NCBI RefSeq assembly: GCF_947493875.1
Contig: NZ_CANLSU010000002.1
Span: 248,001 to 312,000 of the forward strand
DNA from: an uncultured Marinococcus sp.
GTDB lineage: Bacteria; Bacillota; Bacilli; Bacillales; Marinococcaceae
DNA length: 64,000 nucleotides
Direction: 5' to 3'
Position numbers and translations under genes: made by a program. Positions 33,969 to 43,680 of this stretch are shown here, piece by piece. Position 1 is the first letter of the stretch. Every line of letters begins with the position of its first letter. Under the pieces are notes generated by a model that did no database searches, had not been told where the DNA came from, and saw only the letters and a list, made by a program, of their open reading frames with translations.

Positions 33969-34912
33969 ATGTCATCGTGATTGACGGGGGAACCACTAAC
34001 ACGCGTCTCCGGGTCGTAGATGCCGAGACGCTCGAGGTGAAAAAACGCGTCTCGCTTGATCAGGGCGTGCGCAACCAGGCGATGGAGCAGGACTTTTCAC
34101 TGCTCGAGCGGCTGATCGATAACGAGCTCGATAAGCTGGCCGCTCAGTTTACGTTCCGGGACGTGATCGGCTACGGGATGCTGACGGCGAACATCGGCAT
34201 GCGCGAGGTGCCCCACGCGCCGTCGCCGCTTACGATGGAGGAGCTTGCTGCGCAAACAGTGCACGAGCGCTACAATGCCCGGCGCTGGCACTGGATTACG
34301 GGCATGAAAAACGGCGGGGAGCCGGTTGATGTGATGCGCGGCGAGGAGGTTGAGGCGTTCGGCATGCTGCGCCATACACCGGCTGAAGGAAGCGGGCTGA
34401 TCATTCTGCCGGGCTCGCATACCAAATACATCCGGGTCGAAGACGGCTCGCGGCTGCTCAGCTGCACGTCCACCCTGGCCGGCGAAACGCTCTCCGCACT
34501 TCGGACGTCCACGATTTTATCCGATTCGGTCGGGCCGAAGCTCGTGGAAGCGCTCGAGCCGGAGGTGCTGATGGAGGGCTGGGAGCTGGCGGAAAGGGAA
34601 GGATTCACGAGGGCGGCGTATTATGTGCGTCTGCGCCATCTGTTTGCTGATTACACGGAAAACGCCCGGGCGAATCTGTTGCTCGGTGCGGTATTATATG
34701 AGGATATGAAAGCATTTGAACACGCCGCTGATGGCGCCGGCTGGCTGTATCTTGGCGGCCACGGAGCGATGCAGGAGGCGTACCGGCACGTGCTGGAACA
34801 GAAGCAGGAGCGTCCGGTTCACGTCTTTACGAAAAATGATCTTGAAAAAGCGTCGCTGCAGGGAGCCCTGCAGCTGGCCAATCTGGAACAAACGAAAGGG
34901 GAATCCCGATGA
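33965..34912 (+). CDS. dgoK: 2-dehydro-3-deoxygalactonokinase
   Basis: A 315-residue DgoK kinase that phosphorylates 2-keto-3-deoxygalactonate. The N-terminal phosphate-1-like motif [17 protein letters not shown], the central [12 protein letters not shown] and [15 protein letters not shown], and the C-terminal [17 protein letters not shown] fit the family. ATGA overlaps with both neighbours indicate translational coupling in a three-gene unit. Confidence 0.9.
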   Translation: MNVIVIDGGTTNTRLRVVDAETLEVKKRVSLDQGVRNQAMEQDFSLLERLIDNELDKLAAQFTFRDVIGYGMLTANIGMREVPHAPSPLTMEELAAQTVHERYNARRWHWITGMKNGGEPVDVMRGEEVEAFGMLRHTPAEGSGLIILPGSHTKYIRVEDGSRLLSCTSTLAGETLSALRTSTILSDSVGPKLVEALEPEVLMEGWELAEREGFTRAAYYVRLRHLFADYTENARANLLLGAVLYEDMKAFEHAADGAGWLYLGGHGAMQEAYRHVLEQKQERPVHVFTKNDLEKASLQGALQLANLEQTKGESR

Positions 34913-36057
34913 AAATCCGATCCTACGAACTATTTCAGGTGCCGCCGCGGTGGCTGTTTCTAAAAATTACAACTGATGAAGGCCTCGAAGGCTGGGGCGA
35001 GCCGATCGTGGAAGGGCGCGCTGCTTCGGTCAAGGCGGCCGTTGATGAATTGATGGAATACATGATTGGGGAGGATCCGATGCGGATCGAGGACCACTGG
35101 AACAAGCTGTACCGCTCCGGGTTCTACCGCGGCGGACCGATTCACATGAGTGCGCTCGCCGGCATTGATCAGGCGCTCTGGGACATTAAAGGCAAATACT
35201 ACAATGCGCCGATTTATGACCTGATGGGCGGCGCCTGTCGCGACAACATTAACATCTACTCCTGGATCGGCGGCGACCGTCCGAGCGACGTCGGCGCAGC
35301 GGCGAAGGAAACCGTGGATTCCGGCTTCCGGGCAATTAAAATGAACGGCACGGAAGAGATGCAGTACATTGATTCGTTCGATAAAGTCGAAGAAGCGGTC
35401 GCGCGCGTAGCGGCCGTAAGGGAAGCGGTCGGCACAGGCGTTGGCATTGGCATCGATTTTCACGGGCGGGTGCACCGGCCGATGGCAAAGGTAATTGCCA
35501 AAGAGCTCGAGCCATATCATCCGATGTTTATCGAAGAGCCGGTACTGACTGAAAACATGGAGGCGCTGCAGGAGCTTCGCCAGCATACGCATATCCCGAT
35601 TGCCACCGGCGAGCGCATGTATTCGCGCTGGGAGTTTAAGCATATTCTCGCGAACGGCTGGGTCGATATTATTCAGCCGGACCTCTCGCACGCGGGCGGC
35701 ATTACCGAGGGCAAAAAAATTGCCACAATGGCGGAAGCGTATGACGTAGCCCTGGCGCCGCACTGCCCGCTCGGACCGATTGCACTTGCGGCCTGCCTGC
35801 AGGTGGACGCCACAAGCCACAACGCCTTCATTCAGGAGCAGAGTCTCGGCATCCACTACAACCAGAGCAACGACCTGCTCGACTACATTGAAGACAAAAG
35901 CGTCTTTGCCTATGAAGACGGCGCGGTGAAAATGCCGCAGGGGCCGGGTCTTGGCATTACGATCAATGAAGACTACGTGCGTGAGCGCGCCAGGGAAAGC
36001 CACAACTGGAAAAACCCGGTATGGCGGCATAAGGACGGCACGATTGCCGAATGGTAA
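34909..36057 (+). CDS. dgoD: D-galactonate dehydratase
   Basis: A 382-residue enolase-superfamily dehydratase that converts galactonate to 2-keto-3-deoxygalactonate. The capping domain starts [17 protein letters not shown]. The barrel carries metal ligands in [16 protein letters not shown] and [10 protein letters not shown], and the second-half acid/base residues in [15 protein letters not shown] and [13 protein letters not shown]. This is the first enzyme of the DeLey-Doudoroff galactonate route, followed by DgoK and the aldolase. No galactonate transporter gene is adjacent, so uptake must be encoded elsewhere or shared with the GntP at 48.9 kb. Confidence 0.9.
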   Translation: MKIRSYELFQVPPRWLFLKITTDEGLEGWGEPIVEGRAASVKAAVDELMEYMIGEDPMRIEDHWNKLYRSGFYRGGPIHMSALAGIDQALWDIKGKYYNAPIYDLMGGACRDNINIYSWIGGDRPSDVGAAAKETVDSGFRAIKMNGTEEMQYIDSFDKVEEAVARVAAVREAVGTGVGIGIDFHGRVHRPMAKVIAKELEPYHPMFIEEPVLTENMEALQELRQHTHIPIATGERMYSRWEFKHILANGWVDIIQPDLSHAGGITEGKKIATMAEAYDVALAPHCPLGPIALAACLQVDATSHNAFIQEQSLGIHYNQSNDLLDYIEDKSVFAYEDGAVKMPQGPGLGITINEDYVRERARESHNWKNPVWRHKDGTIAEW

Positions 36058-36062
36058 CAAGA

Positions 36063-36095
36063 AATCCAGCATGCGCGAGGCGTGCTGGATTTTTT
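36063..36095 (+). terminator. Terminator of the dgo operon
   Basis: AATCCAGCATGC / GCGTGCTGGATT stem followed by TTTTT. Confidence 0.8.
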
Positions 36096-36218
36096 ACGCT
36101 CCGGAGCCGAAAGCAGCCATTGCAAGTTAAAAGGCGGGCCGCTTCCTTGAACATCATAGCGGATGCTTCCGTACGTGGTGAGGATTTCTTTGGTTAAATT
36201 CCAGGAAGGGATGAACGT

Positions 36219-36515
36219 TCACCCCTTTGAAGTTTTTAACGCTTTCCGGATGCCGAGGAGGCATACGCCGGCTCCGGCACCGAGCCATACCATCGCAGCG
36301 AGAAACGCGAAGCTGAGGGCAGTCACGGCATCCGGTGCTTCCCACCACCCGTATGCAGCTGCACCTGCCGCACCCAGCAGCAGAAGCGTACAGAAAATAG
36401 TCACGACAAGCCCCGGCCGCCGGCGGTTACGGGCGAGCACTCGGCTGAACACGACAAGAAGCGCAGCCGTGAAAAAGACAGCGGTTATCACGCCGTAATG
36501 CTGAAACCATTCCAT
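36219..36515 (-). CDS. Small membrane protein of unknown function
   Basis: A 98-residue protein with three predicted transmembrane helices (ITAVFFTAALLVVFSRVLA, LVVTIFCTLLLLGAAGAAA and LSFAFLAAMVWLGAGAGVC), joined by a basic loop NRRRPG and ending RKALKTSKG. No family is recognised. It lies 19 bases downstream of the racemase gene on the same strand, with a GGAGGGATTA site, so the two may be cotranscribed. Confidence 0.6.
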   Translation of the reverse strand: MEWFQHYGVITAVFFTAALLVVFSRVLARNRRRPGLVVTIFCTLLLLGAAGAAAYGWWEAPDAVTALSFAFLAAMVWLGAGAGVCLLGIRKALKTSKG

Positions 36516-36534
36516 CGTAATCCCTCCATAGTGG

Positions 36535-37227
36535 TTAGTGACTGAGCGCCTCGTTCACGGCTTCGAGGGCGTGGATGCGGGTCGTATCGATCACCGGCAG
36601 ATCCGTATCCTCCGAAGCGATCAGCATGCCGAGCTCCGTGCAGCCTAAAACGATGCCCTCCGCCCCGTTTTCTCGCAGCTGCGTCATCACCTCGAGCATA
36701 TAGCTTTTGGATTCCGGCCGGATCGTTCCGTGGCAGAGCTCCTCAAAGATGATGCGGTTGATCTCCATACGCGCTTCTGGATCAGGCAGCGTCACCTCCA
36801 GGCCGCCTGCCCGGAGCCCTTCGGTGTAAAACGGTTCCTCCATCGTATATTTAGTGCCGAGCAGGCCGACACGTGAAAGGTGTTGCCGGTGGATCTCACG
36901 AATGGTAGCTTCGGCGATATGGAGCACCGGAATATTTACGCAGCTTTCGAGCGTCCCGGCGACCTTGTGCATCGTGTTCGTGCAGAGCACAATAAAATCT
37001 GCGCCCCCGCGCTCAAGGGCCGCAGCCGCTTCCCCGAGCCGTTCTCCGGCTTCCTCCCAGCTGCCTGCAGCCTGCATCTGTTCAATCTCTTCAAAGTCAA
37101 CGCTGTACAGGAGGCACCGGGCCGAATGCAGCCGCCCCAGCCGGCGGTTCACCTCTTCATTAATCAGCTGGTAGTACAATACGGAGGACTCCCAGCTCAT
37201 CCCTCCCAGCAGCCCAATCGTCTGCAT
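36535..37227 (-). CDS. Aspartate/glutamate racemase family protein
   Basis: A 230-residue PLP-independent amino-acid racemase. The start MQTIGLLGGMSWESSVLYY, the first catalytic cysteine in DFIVLCTNTMHKV and the second in GIVLGCTELGML identify the family (RacD/YgeA type). It probably makes D-aspartate or another D-amino acid. GAAAGGGGACGG precedes the ATG on the minus strand. It is unlinked in function to the dgo genes next to it. Confidence 0.85.
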   Translation of the reverse strand: MQTIGLLGGMSWESSVLYYQLINEEVNRRLGRLHSARCLLYSVDFEEIEQMQAAGSWEEAGERLGEAAAALERGGADFIVLCTNTMHKVAGTLESCVNIPVLHIAEATIREIHRQHLSRVGLLGTKYTMEEPFYTEGLRAGGLEVTLPDPEARMEINRIIFEELCHGTIRPESKSYMLEVMTQLRENGAEGIVLGCTELGMLIASEDTDLPVIDTTRIHALEAVNEALSH

Positions 37228-37782
37228 ATTTTCCGTCCCCTTTCTGTTAGATAGCTCACATTTGGTGTTATATGCTTATATTACCATTTTTATCATACTT
37301 TATTGGCGTGACGTATTGGCTGTGTTATGATTAAATAACAGAAAATTGTTTTAGCATGAATTTGACAGTTGCAGCTTAAGCCAAGGGCGGTAAACATTCT
37401 GGACAAAAGCGCCGGTAATGTACTGCCGTTGAAGAGAAATACTGGTTATATGGATGAGCATATACGATGAACGAAGGCTTGAAAAGCCTGAGCCGGCATT
37501 TTGCGGCCGGGCCTTTGGGAAATAAGGAAATGCCTTTAAGTGAAAACAGGCGGGAATCTTCAGACAATCAGCGCTGACAGATAAGCTGCAGAGAGCTCTG
37601 CCTCTCTGTGGTTTTTTATATTTATACGTATTAAAAAGCCAGGCCGATGGCCAGAGTACAACATAATACACCGGCAGTAGTTGAAAAGAAGAACGCTTTT
37701 CTTCGCAGCCAGTACTAAGGATGCTTCTTAGTGCTGGCTTTTTATCTGCCGGGCCAAATCCTACAGAAAAGAGGCTGAAACG
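37228..37782. other. 555-base intergenic region with two terminator-like hairpins and no convincing gene
   Basis: The left part should hold the racemase promoter (AT-rich around 37260-37340). Hairpins with T-runs lie at 37589-37617 (CAGAGAG / CTCTCTG) and 37707-37743 (AGCCAGTACTAAG / CTTAGTGCTGGCT). Two terminators with no gene before them suggest an unannotated short transcript in 37350-37700. The only short frames seen (for example 23 codons at about 37453) have no clear ribosome site. Confidence 0.45.
37707..37743 (+). terminator. Orphan terminator-like hairpin
   Basis: AGCCAGTACTAAG / CTTAGTGCTGGCT perfect but for one pair, then TTTTT. It lies 40 bases before the 87-residue hypothetical gene. 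Confidence 0.6.
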
Positions 37783-38046
37783 ATGAATTCTCCCGCATTT
37801 GTTTACTGCTACAATTCAAAAGAACGCGAAGTAATTGTCGGCCGGTGTCAGGACATGGATACTGAAGGATGGAAGCGAAAAGGGTATACGGTTGTGGAAT
37901 GCAGCGATGAGGAGGAGCTGTATGAAGGAATGAAAGGCTTCCGAATGAACGAGTGGATTGTGACGATTATGTCGAATCTCTCGCTGTTTGAAAAATTTCT
38001 GCATGAATCCTCCACTGTCACAGAAAGCAGGCAAAAAAACAGGTAA
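37783..38046 (+). CDS. Hypothetical protein
   Basis: 87 residues, soluble and acidic to neutral, starting MNSPAFVYCYNSKEREVIV, with the stretch VVECSDEEELYEGMKGF in the middle and a basic end. I recognise no family. AAAGAGGCTG precedes the ATG, and it is bracketed by terminators, so it is probably an independent unit. Codon use looks like its neighbours. Confidence 0.5.
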   Translation: MNSPAFVYCYNSKEREVIVGRCQDMDTEGWKRKGYTVVECSDEEELYEGMKGFRMNEWIVTIMSNLSLFEKFLHESSTVTESRQKNR

Positions 38047-38070
38047 TGTTTTCATCGATACTGAGAAAGC

Positions 38071-38104
38071 GGGCTGTGCCAACCATTGGCGCAGCCCTTT
38101 TTTA
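38071..38104 (+). terminator. Terminator upstream of the siderophore operon
   Basis: GGGCTGTGCC / GGCGCAGCCC stem followed by TTTTTT. Confidence 0.8.
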
Positions 38105-38121
38105 TAAGCAGAAATATGAAT

Positions 38122-38150
38122 TTGACATTCTCACAAAATTCCTCTATATT
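38122..38150 (+). promoter_or_regulatory. SigA promoter of the siderophore import operon
   Basis: TTGACA, 17 bases, TATATT: a perfect -35 with a near-perfect -10 and ideal spacing. Confidence 0.8.
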
Positions 38151-38155
38151 TATCG

Positions 38156-38178
38156 ATATTGATAATCATTATCAATAT
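38156..38178. promoter_or_regulatory. Fur box
   Basis: A perfect palindrome around TTGATAATCATTATCAA matches the 7-1-7 Fur site TGATAATnATTATCA in every position. It lies immediately downstream of the -10, so iron-loaded Fur should block transcription. Confidence 0.88.
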
Positions 38179-38215
38179 AGCTTTTTATTACATAAACATA
38201 TGTGGGGGAGAAAAT

Positions 38216-39268
38216 ATGGGCATTGTTCAACATCCAAAGCGTTTACTGGGAATGACAGCTGCTTCTATCGGAATCATGGGGGCTCTTGCCGGCTGCTCCG
38301 GGCAAAATGATTCCAGCGGCCAGGAATCATCGGTATCGGAAGAAAGCAACGGGGAAGAGGAGATTGTGATTGAGCACGCCTTTGGGGAAACGGTCATTGA
38401 AGGAGAGCCGGAGCGGGTAGCAACGGTACAGTGGGGGAACCAGGACACGGTGCTTGCTTTGGATGAGGTGCCTGTTGGGTTTTCTGCCGCCAATTTCGGC
38501 GTGACGAATGACCAGGGGCTTCTGCCGTGGACGGAGGAAAAGCTGGATGAACTCGGGGCTGAAGATCCGAATGTATTCCAGGACACGGACGGCCTTGATT
38601 TTGAAGCCATATCAGACAGCAATCCCGACGTCATTTTGGCTGCGTATTCCGGCATTACCCAGGAGGATTACGATCTGTTGAGCGAAATTGCCCCGGTCGT
38701 GGCCTATCCGGAATCGCCGTGGACGACGTCGTGGCGGGACCAGATTCGTCTGAATTCTAAAGGAATGGCGATGGAAGAGGAAGGCGAAGAGCTTATCACC
38801 GAAACGGAAAACCTGATCGAAGAGAAGGCCTCCGAATATCCGGAAATCGAAGGCAAAACCGTCGCATGGGTGAATTTTTCCGCCAACGATCTCTCTGAGC
38901 TGCATTTCTACACGCCAGCAGATCCACGAGTGTCCTTTTTAAATGAATTAGGGTTTGAAAACCCGGACAGCGTCACAGAATTAGTGGAGGACGAATCGGC
39001 CTTTTCGGTAACGATGAGTGCTGAAAATGCGGATGCGCTTAACGATGTGGATCTTATCATGGGCTACGGGGATGAGGAGCTGTATGAAGCCGTCCGCGCC
39101 GATCCTCAGCTGGGACAGATCTCGGCCATTAAAGAGGGCAACGTAGCATTTGTGGAAGACAGCTCTGAACTGGGAGCGTCGGGCACGCCAACGGCGCTGT
39201 CGATTCCTTATACGATTGATGACTATATGGAATTGATCGGAGAAGCGCTCAACGAATCCGATGAGTAG
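38216..39268 (+). CDS. Iron-siderophore ABC importer, substrate-binding lipoprotein
   Basis: 350 residues from ATG 38216, which follows GGGGGAG; an upstream 19-residue extension overlaps the Fur box and is not credible. The lipoprotein signal ends in the lipobox LAGC, then an acidic serine-rich linker. The FepB/FhuD-like PBP2 domain follows (PERVATVQWGNQDTVLALDE, ISDSNPDVILAAYSGIT, VGYGDE-type end VDLIMGYGDEELYEA). It captures a ferric siderophore, probably of the iron-dicitrate or hydroxamate group; the type is not determinable here. It is first in a Fur-controlled four-gene operon. Confidence 0.9.
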   Translation: MGIVQHPKRLLGMTAASIGIMGALAGCSGQNDSSGQESSVSEESNGEEEIVIEHAFGETVIEGEPERVATVQWGNQDTVLALDEVPVGFSAANFGVTNDQGLLPWTEEKLDELGAEDPNVFQDTDGLDFEAISDSNPDVILAAYSGITQEDYDLLSEIAPVVAYPESPWTTSWRDQIRLNSKGMAMEEEGEELITETENLIEEKASEYPEIEGKTVAWVNFSANDLSELHFYTPADPRVSFLNELGFENPDSVTELVEDESAFSVTMSAENADALNDVDLIMGYGDEELYEAVRADPQLGQISAIKEGNVAFVEDSSELGASGTPTALSIPYTIDDYMELIGEALNESDE

Positions 39269-40298
39269 TATCGTAAAGAAAAGAAGCGCTGCGAATGTTC
39301 ATGTGCCGAGGCACCTGACGAGGGTGCTTGCTTTCTTTTCTGTTGCCCTTACTGCCTGTGTGCTGGCGTCGCTCGTGTTTGGCGCGCGGACGCTCACGTG
39401 GGAGGAAATAACAGCTGGATTATCCTATTCCAGTACGGACTCGTATGCCGTGAGCGTCGTGCAGGAGAGGGTCCCCCGGACCGTGTTCAGCCTGTGCTGC
39501 GGCGCGGCGCTTGGCATCTCAGGAGCGTTGATGCAGGCCGTGACCAGAAATCCGATTGCTGATCCGAGCATCCTTGGGGTGAACACCGGGGCAGCGCTGT
39601 TTGTGGTGGCCGGTCTTGCATTTTGGAATATAAGCACGGCCGGTCAGTACATAGGGTTTGCGATTGTAGGAGCCATTTTGACGGCCATTTTCGTGTACGG
39701 AATAGGGTCGATGGGCCCGGCCGGCGCGACCCCGTTGAAGCTTGTACTCGCCGGAGCTGCGACAAGCGCTGCTTTGTCTTCGGTCATCAGCATGATTATT
39801 CTGCCGCGGTCGAACATTCTGGACCAGTTCCGGTTCTGGCAGGTGGGAAGCGTCGGTTCGGGCAGCTGGAGCAGCATATTAGCGTTTTCCCCCTTTTTAG
39901 TGTTTGGGGTAATCCTCGCTGTGCTTTCAGCTTCGGCATTGAATGCGCTCGCCCTTGGGGATGAGGTGGCTACCGGGCAGGGCGTCCGGACCGGGATGCT
40001 GAGAATTATCGCCGCCTTTGCGGGGGTCATCCTGTGCGGTGCGGTCACGGCGCTTGCCGGGCCGATAGGCTTTATCGGGCTTATGGCCACTCATTTTATC
40101 CGCCTGCTGCTCGGGCCTGATTTGCGCTTGATTATCCCCATATCAGCGATGGTCGGAGCCATTATCCTTACGACAGCGGACGTTTTGGGACGGGTCATCG
40201 TCAGTCCCGGGGAGCTTGAAGCCGGTGTTGTGACGGCATTTATCGGCGCCCCGCTGTTAATCTTTTTAGCTATGCGAATGAAAGTGCGGTCGTTATGA
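39261..40298 (+). CDS. Iron-siderophore ABC importer, FecCD-type permease 1
   Basis: A 345-residue permease with about nine to ten hydrophobic helices. FecCD motifs are VPRTVFSLCCGAALGISGAL, QAVTRNPIADPSILGVNTGA, and near the end GPIGFIGLMATHFIRLLLG. The ATG overlaps the stop region of the binding-protein gene, and the stop overlaps the next permease, so coupling is tight. Confidence 0.92.
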   Translation: MSSIVKKRSAANVHVPRHLTRVLAFFSVALTACVLASLVFGARTLTWEEITAGLSYSSTDSYAVSVVQERVPRTVFSLCCGAALGISGALMQAVTRNPIADPSILGVNTGAALFVVAGLAFWNISTAGQYIGFAIVGAILTAIFVYGIGSMGPAGATPLKLVLAGAATSAALSSVISMIILPRSNILDQFRFWQVGSVGSGSWSSILAFSPFLVFGVILAVLSASALNALALGDEVATGQGVRTGMLRIIAAFAGVILCGAVTALAGPIGFIGLMATHFIRLLLGPDLRLIIPISAMVGAIILTTADVLGRVIVSPGELEAGVVTAFIGAPLLIFLAMRMKVRSL

Positions 40299-41323
40299 AT
40301 AATGTAATCAATGTAATCATTGCCGAACGGCGGCAGCGGCGCCGGAGATGGCTTATCGTTAACGCGCTTCTGGTAGTTCTGTGTCTCGCACTCTGCGGTG
40401 CCATGCTGCTGCTCGGCAATACCATCTATTCTGTGCCGGAGGTGCTCCGGGCACTGACGGGGGACGCGGATGGCGGCGCTTCTTTTGCGGTTAACACGAT
40501 CCGGCTGCCGCGAATGCTTGCGGGGCTGCTGGCCGGGTTTGCGTTTGGTATCGCCGGTAACGTCTTTCAGACCATGCTGCGCAACCCTCTGGCGAATCCG
40601 GAAATACTGGGCATTACCGCTGGTTCGAGTGCGGCGGCGCTTTTTTGCATTCTGATTCTGCATACGAGCGATACGATCGTTTCGGCTGCTGCGCTGGTGG
40701 CGGGGCTCGTTACCGTTATTATTATCTATGGTTTCTCGAAGGCGGGCTCGTTTTCCACGGGACGGTTGATTTTAATCGGAATCGGCGTGCAGGCGATGCT
40801 CACTGCCTTTATTTCGTATCTCCAGCTGATTGGGCGGCAGGAGGATTTGTCAAAGGCGCTGCAGTGGCTCAGCGGAAGCCTGAACGGTGTGCAGCTTGAT
40901 TCCATGCTGCCGCTGGGGCTCGGAATTGTTATCTGTGCGCCTGTCGTTATTGGACTCGGGAGGCATTTAAGCATCCTTGAGCTCGGGGAACAGTCGGCCG
41001 TCTCTCTCGGGTTGAATACGGATATAACAAGAATCCTGCTTATTCTAAGCTCAGTCTGCATGCTCGCTCTTGCAACATCGGTGACCGGCCCGATCGCGTT
41101 TGTGGCTTTCCTCTCGGGGCCCATTGCCAAACGGCTGACAGGAAGCGGCTTTACAAGCGTAGTCCCTGCCGGCCTGGTCGGGACCAATCTGGTGCTGGCT
41201 GCGGATCTGCTCGGCCAGTTCGCTTTCGATACAAGATTTCCGGTCGGCATTATTACCGGTGTTCTTGGCGCCCCGTTTCTGTTGTATTTGCTTATTCGAA
41301 TGAACCGAAAGGGAAGTTTATGA
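40295..41323 (+). CDS. Iron-siderophore ABC importer, FecCD-type permease 2
   Basis: A 342-residue partner permease. IRLPRMLAGLLAGFAFGIAG, MLRNPLANPEILGITAGSSA and GPIAFVAFLSGPIAKRLTG are the matching FecCD motifs. With the first permease it forms the heterodimeric channel. ATGA overlaps link it to the genes on both sides. Confidence 0.92.
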   Translation: MNNVINVIIAERRQRRRRWLIVNALLVVLCLALCGAMLLLGNTIYSVPEVLRALTGDADGGASFAVNTIRLPRMLAGLLAGFAFGIAGNVFQTMLRNPLANPEILGITAGSSAAALFCILILHTSDTIVSAAALVAGLVTVIIIYGFSKAGSFSTGRLILIGIGVQAMLTAFISYLQLIGRQEDLSKALQWLSGSLNGVQLDSMLPLGLGIVICAPVVIGLGRHLSILELGEQSAVSLGLNTDITRILLILSSVCMLALATSVTGPIAFVAFLSGPIAKRLTGSGFTSVVPAGLVGTNLVLAADLLGQFAFDTRFPVGIITGVLGAPFLLYLLIRMNRKGSL

Positions 41324-42132
41324 TGAAATCAAGCCACCAGTTCCAAACAGAAGATATTGTTGCCGGCTATGAACAGAAAATGGTTCTTGATCACATTAAT
41401 GTCCAGCTTAGAAGCAACCAGATCAATACGATCATCGGTGCAAATGCGTGCGGAAAGTCTACGCTGCTAAAAACGATGGCCCGTCTGCTTAAGCCTCGTG
41501 AAGGGAAAATCACTCTCGACGGCAAAGCCATACATAAAATTCCATCGAAACAGCTGGCGCGGACGCTGGGGCTGCTGCCGCAGTCCCCCATTGTGCCGGA
41601 GGGAATCACAGTCGCTGACCTGGTCGGAAGAGGCAGGTTCCCGCACCAGTCTCTTCTGAAGGGGTGGAGCCTGAAGGATTACGAGGCGGTGGCGGAGGCG
41701 ATGGAGACCATGAATATCACTGAACTCGCGGAGCAAAATATTGATGAACTTTCCGGCGGCCAGCGTCAGCGCGTGTGGATTGCGATGGCCCTGACCCAGC
41801 AGACCGATATTTTATTTCTGGACGAGCCTACGACGTTTTTGGATATTACCTACCAGCTTGAAATCCTCGACCTGCTTACCGATCTGAACCGCAGGCATGG
41901 AACGACTATTGTAATGGTGCTTCATGACGTAAACTTATCCGCCCGCTACGCTGACCATATTTTTGCCCTCCGCGAAGGCCGGCTTGCGGCAAGCGGAGCA
42001 CCGTCCGAAGTGATCACGGCAGATATGATGAAGGAGATTTACGGGCTCGATTGTACGGTGATTGAAGATCCTGTATCGCTTTCTCCTATGGTCGTGCCAA
42101 AGGGGCGTTATCATAATGAAAGCGAAGGATAA
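41320..42132 (+). CDS. Iron-siderophore ABC importer, ATP-binding protein
   Basis: A 270-residue FecE/FhuC-type ATPase. Walker A reads GANACGKST (with Ala-Cys rather than the usual Gly-Ser/Ala), followed by Q-loop LLPQSP, signature LSGGQRQRVWIAMAL and Walker B ILFLDEPTTFLD. It is the last gene of the Fur-controlled operon; a hairpin terminator follows about 90 bases later. Confidence 0.92.
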   Translation: MMKSSHQFQTEDIVAGYEQKMVLDHINVQLRSNQINTIIGANACGKSTLLKTMARLLKPREGKITLDGKAIHKIPSKQLARTLGLLPQSPIVPEGITVADLVGRGRFPHQSLLKGWSLKDYEAVAEAMETMNITELAEQNIDELSGGQRQRVWIAMALTQQTDILFLDEPTTFLDITYQLEILDLLTDLNRRHGTTIVMVLHDVNLSARYADHIFALREGRLAASGAPSEVITADMMKEIYGLDCTVIEDPVSLSPMVVPKGRYHNESEG

Positions 42133-42217
42133 TAGCATTAATCACTTTTTTAAATACCGTGCGGCATAGCTGCGATCATTTCCTCCGGAAAAGCTGCCGT
42201 GATAATCTTTTTTAATT

Positions 42218-42253
42218 GAGACTGTTCCTTTAAAACGGGCAGTCTTTTTTGCT
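42218..42253 (+). terminator. Terminator of the siderophore operon
   Basis: GACTGTTC / CGGGCAGTC stem followed by TTTTTT. The rest of the 42254-42549 gap is AT-rich and holds no gene; a TGTGGTAAAAT element near 42455 could be an extended -10 for the downstream cyclase gene. Confidence 0.65.
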
Positions 42254-42549
42254 TTCACTAATATAGGAAAATTATCACGATAGTGGATAGGTTTATGCAT
42301 AGAGAAAATTGATTATAAAGGGTTTTATTAACGCATTAAACAGGAATATATAAGAGTTAAGCGCTTCGGGGTAATATTATTTGTTACAAATAGTGAGTAA
42401 AGATGAAGAAAAATAATTTCTATTATTGATTACATATACCTAAAACTTAAGGCATGTGGTAAAATGAGTCAATACTACGGCCACTATCGTTTGTTTACAT
42501 AAATGCTCCAGAAAATATACTAGCGTTCATGAGCAGAACGGGGGATAAA

Positions 42550-43647
42550 ATGAAGCACAAGGAAATAACGCAGATTAAAACCCAGGAAGTGGTGAAGCGT
42601 GTCAGTCTGTCGATGCTTGTTTTAATTCCGGTATTTATGCTGGTGAATTTTTATGATGTATTTTTTATGGGCGCACCGCTTGAAAGAGACGGACTGATAA
42701 TAAGACTGCTGACGGGTATAATTCTTCTGGGGCTCGTGCTCTGGATAATATTTAAGCGCAGCGTGGAGCAGCAGGTGCAGCGGAACTACTACCACGCTTT
42801 ATTTGACCAGCCGCTTTCCCCGGTATTTCTGCTCAATGACCGCGGCAAGGTGATCGAAGTAAACGAAAAGCTGCTTGAAATGCTGAATAAAGAACGTGAT
42901 ACCGTCATCGGCCTTTCGATGAATGAATTAAACTTTACGGATCATGCTCTGGTCGAAAAGTACACAGACCGGGTCATGAAGGGAAATTCCCAGCATTTCG
43001 AAGTAAACCTGCGGCGTCAGGACAATTCGGTCATGGAGCTTGAAGTAATGGCAAGTCCGGTTTTTATGTATAAACGTATTATTGGCATGATCGGCATTAT
43101 TAGGGATCGTTCCAAGCATAATTCGAATGTCCGCAAGCTTGAGCGTCTCGCGAACGTGGACGGCTTAACGGGCCTCTCTAACCGGAGGGCATTTAATGAC
43201 GCCTTTGACCGGTACTGGGCTGAAGGGATGGAACGCCAGTCTCCGCTTGCGGTGATGATGATCGATCTGGACGAATTTAAAAATTTCAATGATACGTACG
43301 GTCACCTCGAAGGAGATGAATGCCTGAAGCAGATTGCCGGAGCTGTCCACGGGGTATGCATGCGCTCCGGAGGCATGGCCTCCCGCTTTGGCGGAGAAGA
43401 ATTTGCTCTGCTGCTGCCAAAAACAAACAACAAAGAAGCACGGGCGATTGCCCACTCGATCAGTGAGGAAGTAAGCAGACTGAATATTCGTCATGAAACG
43501 TCAAGAGTGAGCTCGAAGGTGACAGTCAGTATTGGTGTGAATGTCGTTGTGCCTGCCCTGCACCGCCACCGGGAGGACATGATGCTCAAAGCGGACCAAG
43601 CCCTGTACGATGCGAAAAGCAGTGGGAAAAACATGGTGAAAATATAA
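42550..43647 (+). CDS. Membrane-anchored PAS-GGDEF diguanylate cyclase
   Basis: About 365 residues from ATG 42550, which follows GGGGGATAA; ATG 42529 is possible but lacks a site. Two transmembrane helices (VSLSMLVLIPVFMLVNFY and IIRLLTGIILLGLVLWII) are followed by a PAS domain (YHALFDQPLSPVFLLNDRGK through GMIGIIRD) and a GGDEF domain. The active-site loop is RFGGEEFALLLP, so it should make cyclic-di-GMP from GTP. The residues five before the loop read RSGG, so the RxxD inhibitory site is absent. Cyclic-di-GMP normally lowers motility, which is of interest within a flagellar region. Confidence 0.88.
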   Translation: MKHKEITQIKTQEVVKRVSLSMLVLIPVFMLVNFYDVFFMGAPLERDGLIIRLLTGIILLGLVLWIIFKRSVEQQVQRNYYHALFDQPLSPVFLLNDRGKVIEVNEKLLEMLNKERDTVIGLSMNELNFTDHALVEKYTDRVMKGNSQHFEVNLRRQDNSVMELEVMASPVFMYKRIIGMIGIIRDRSKHNSNVRKLERLANVDGLTGLSNRRAFNDAFDRYWAEGMERQSPLAVMMIDLDEFKNFNDTYGHLEGDECLKQIAGAVHGVCMRSGGMASRFGGEEFALLLPKTNNKEARAIAHSISEEVSRLNIRHETSRVSSKVTVSIGVNVVVPALHRHREDMMLKADQALYDAKSSGKNMVKI

Positions 43648-43680
43648 GAGAAGCCGGGACTGGATCAAGAGGTGACAGAG

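Noticed and set aside
34960-36072. Long open frame (370 codons) on the minus strand opposite dgoD
   Set aside because: It is the antisense shadow of a codon-biased gene; its translation has no domain pattern and no ribosome site.
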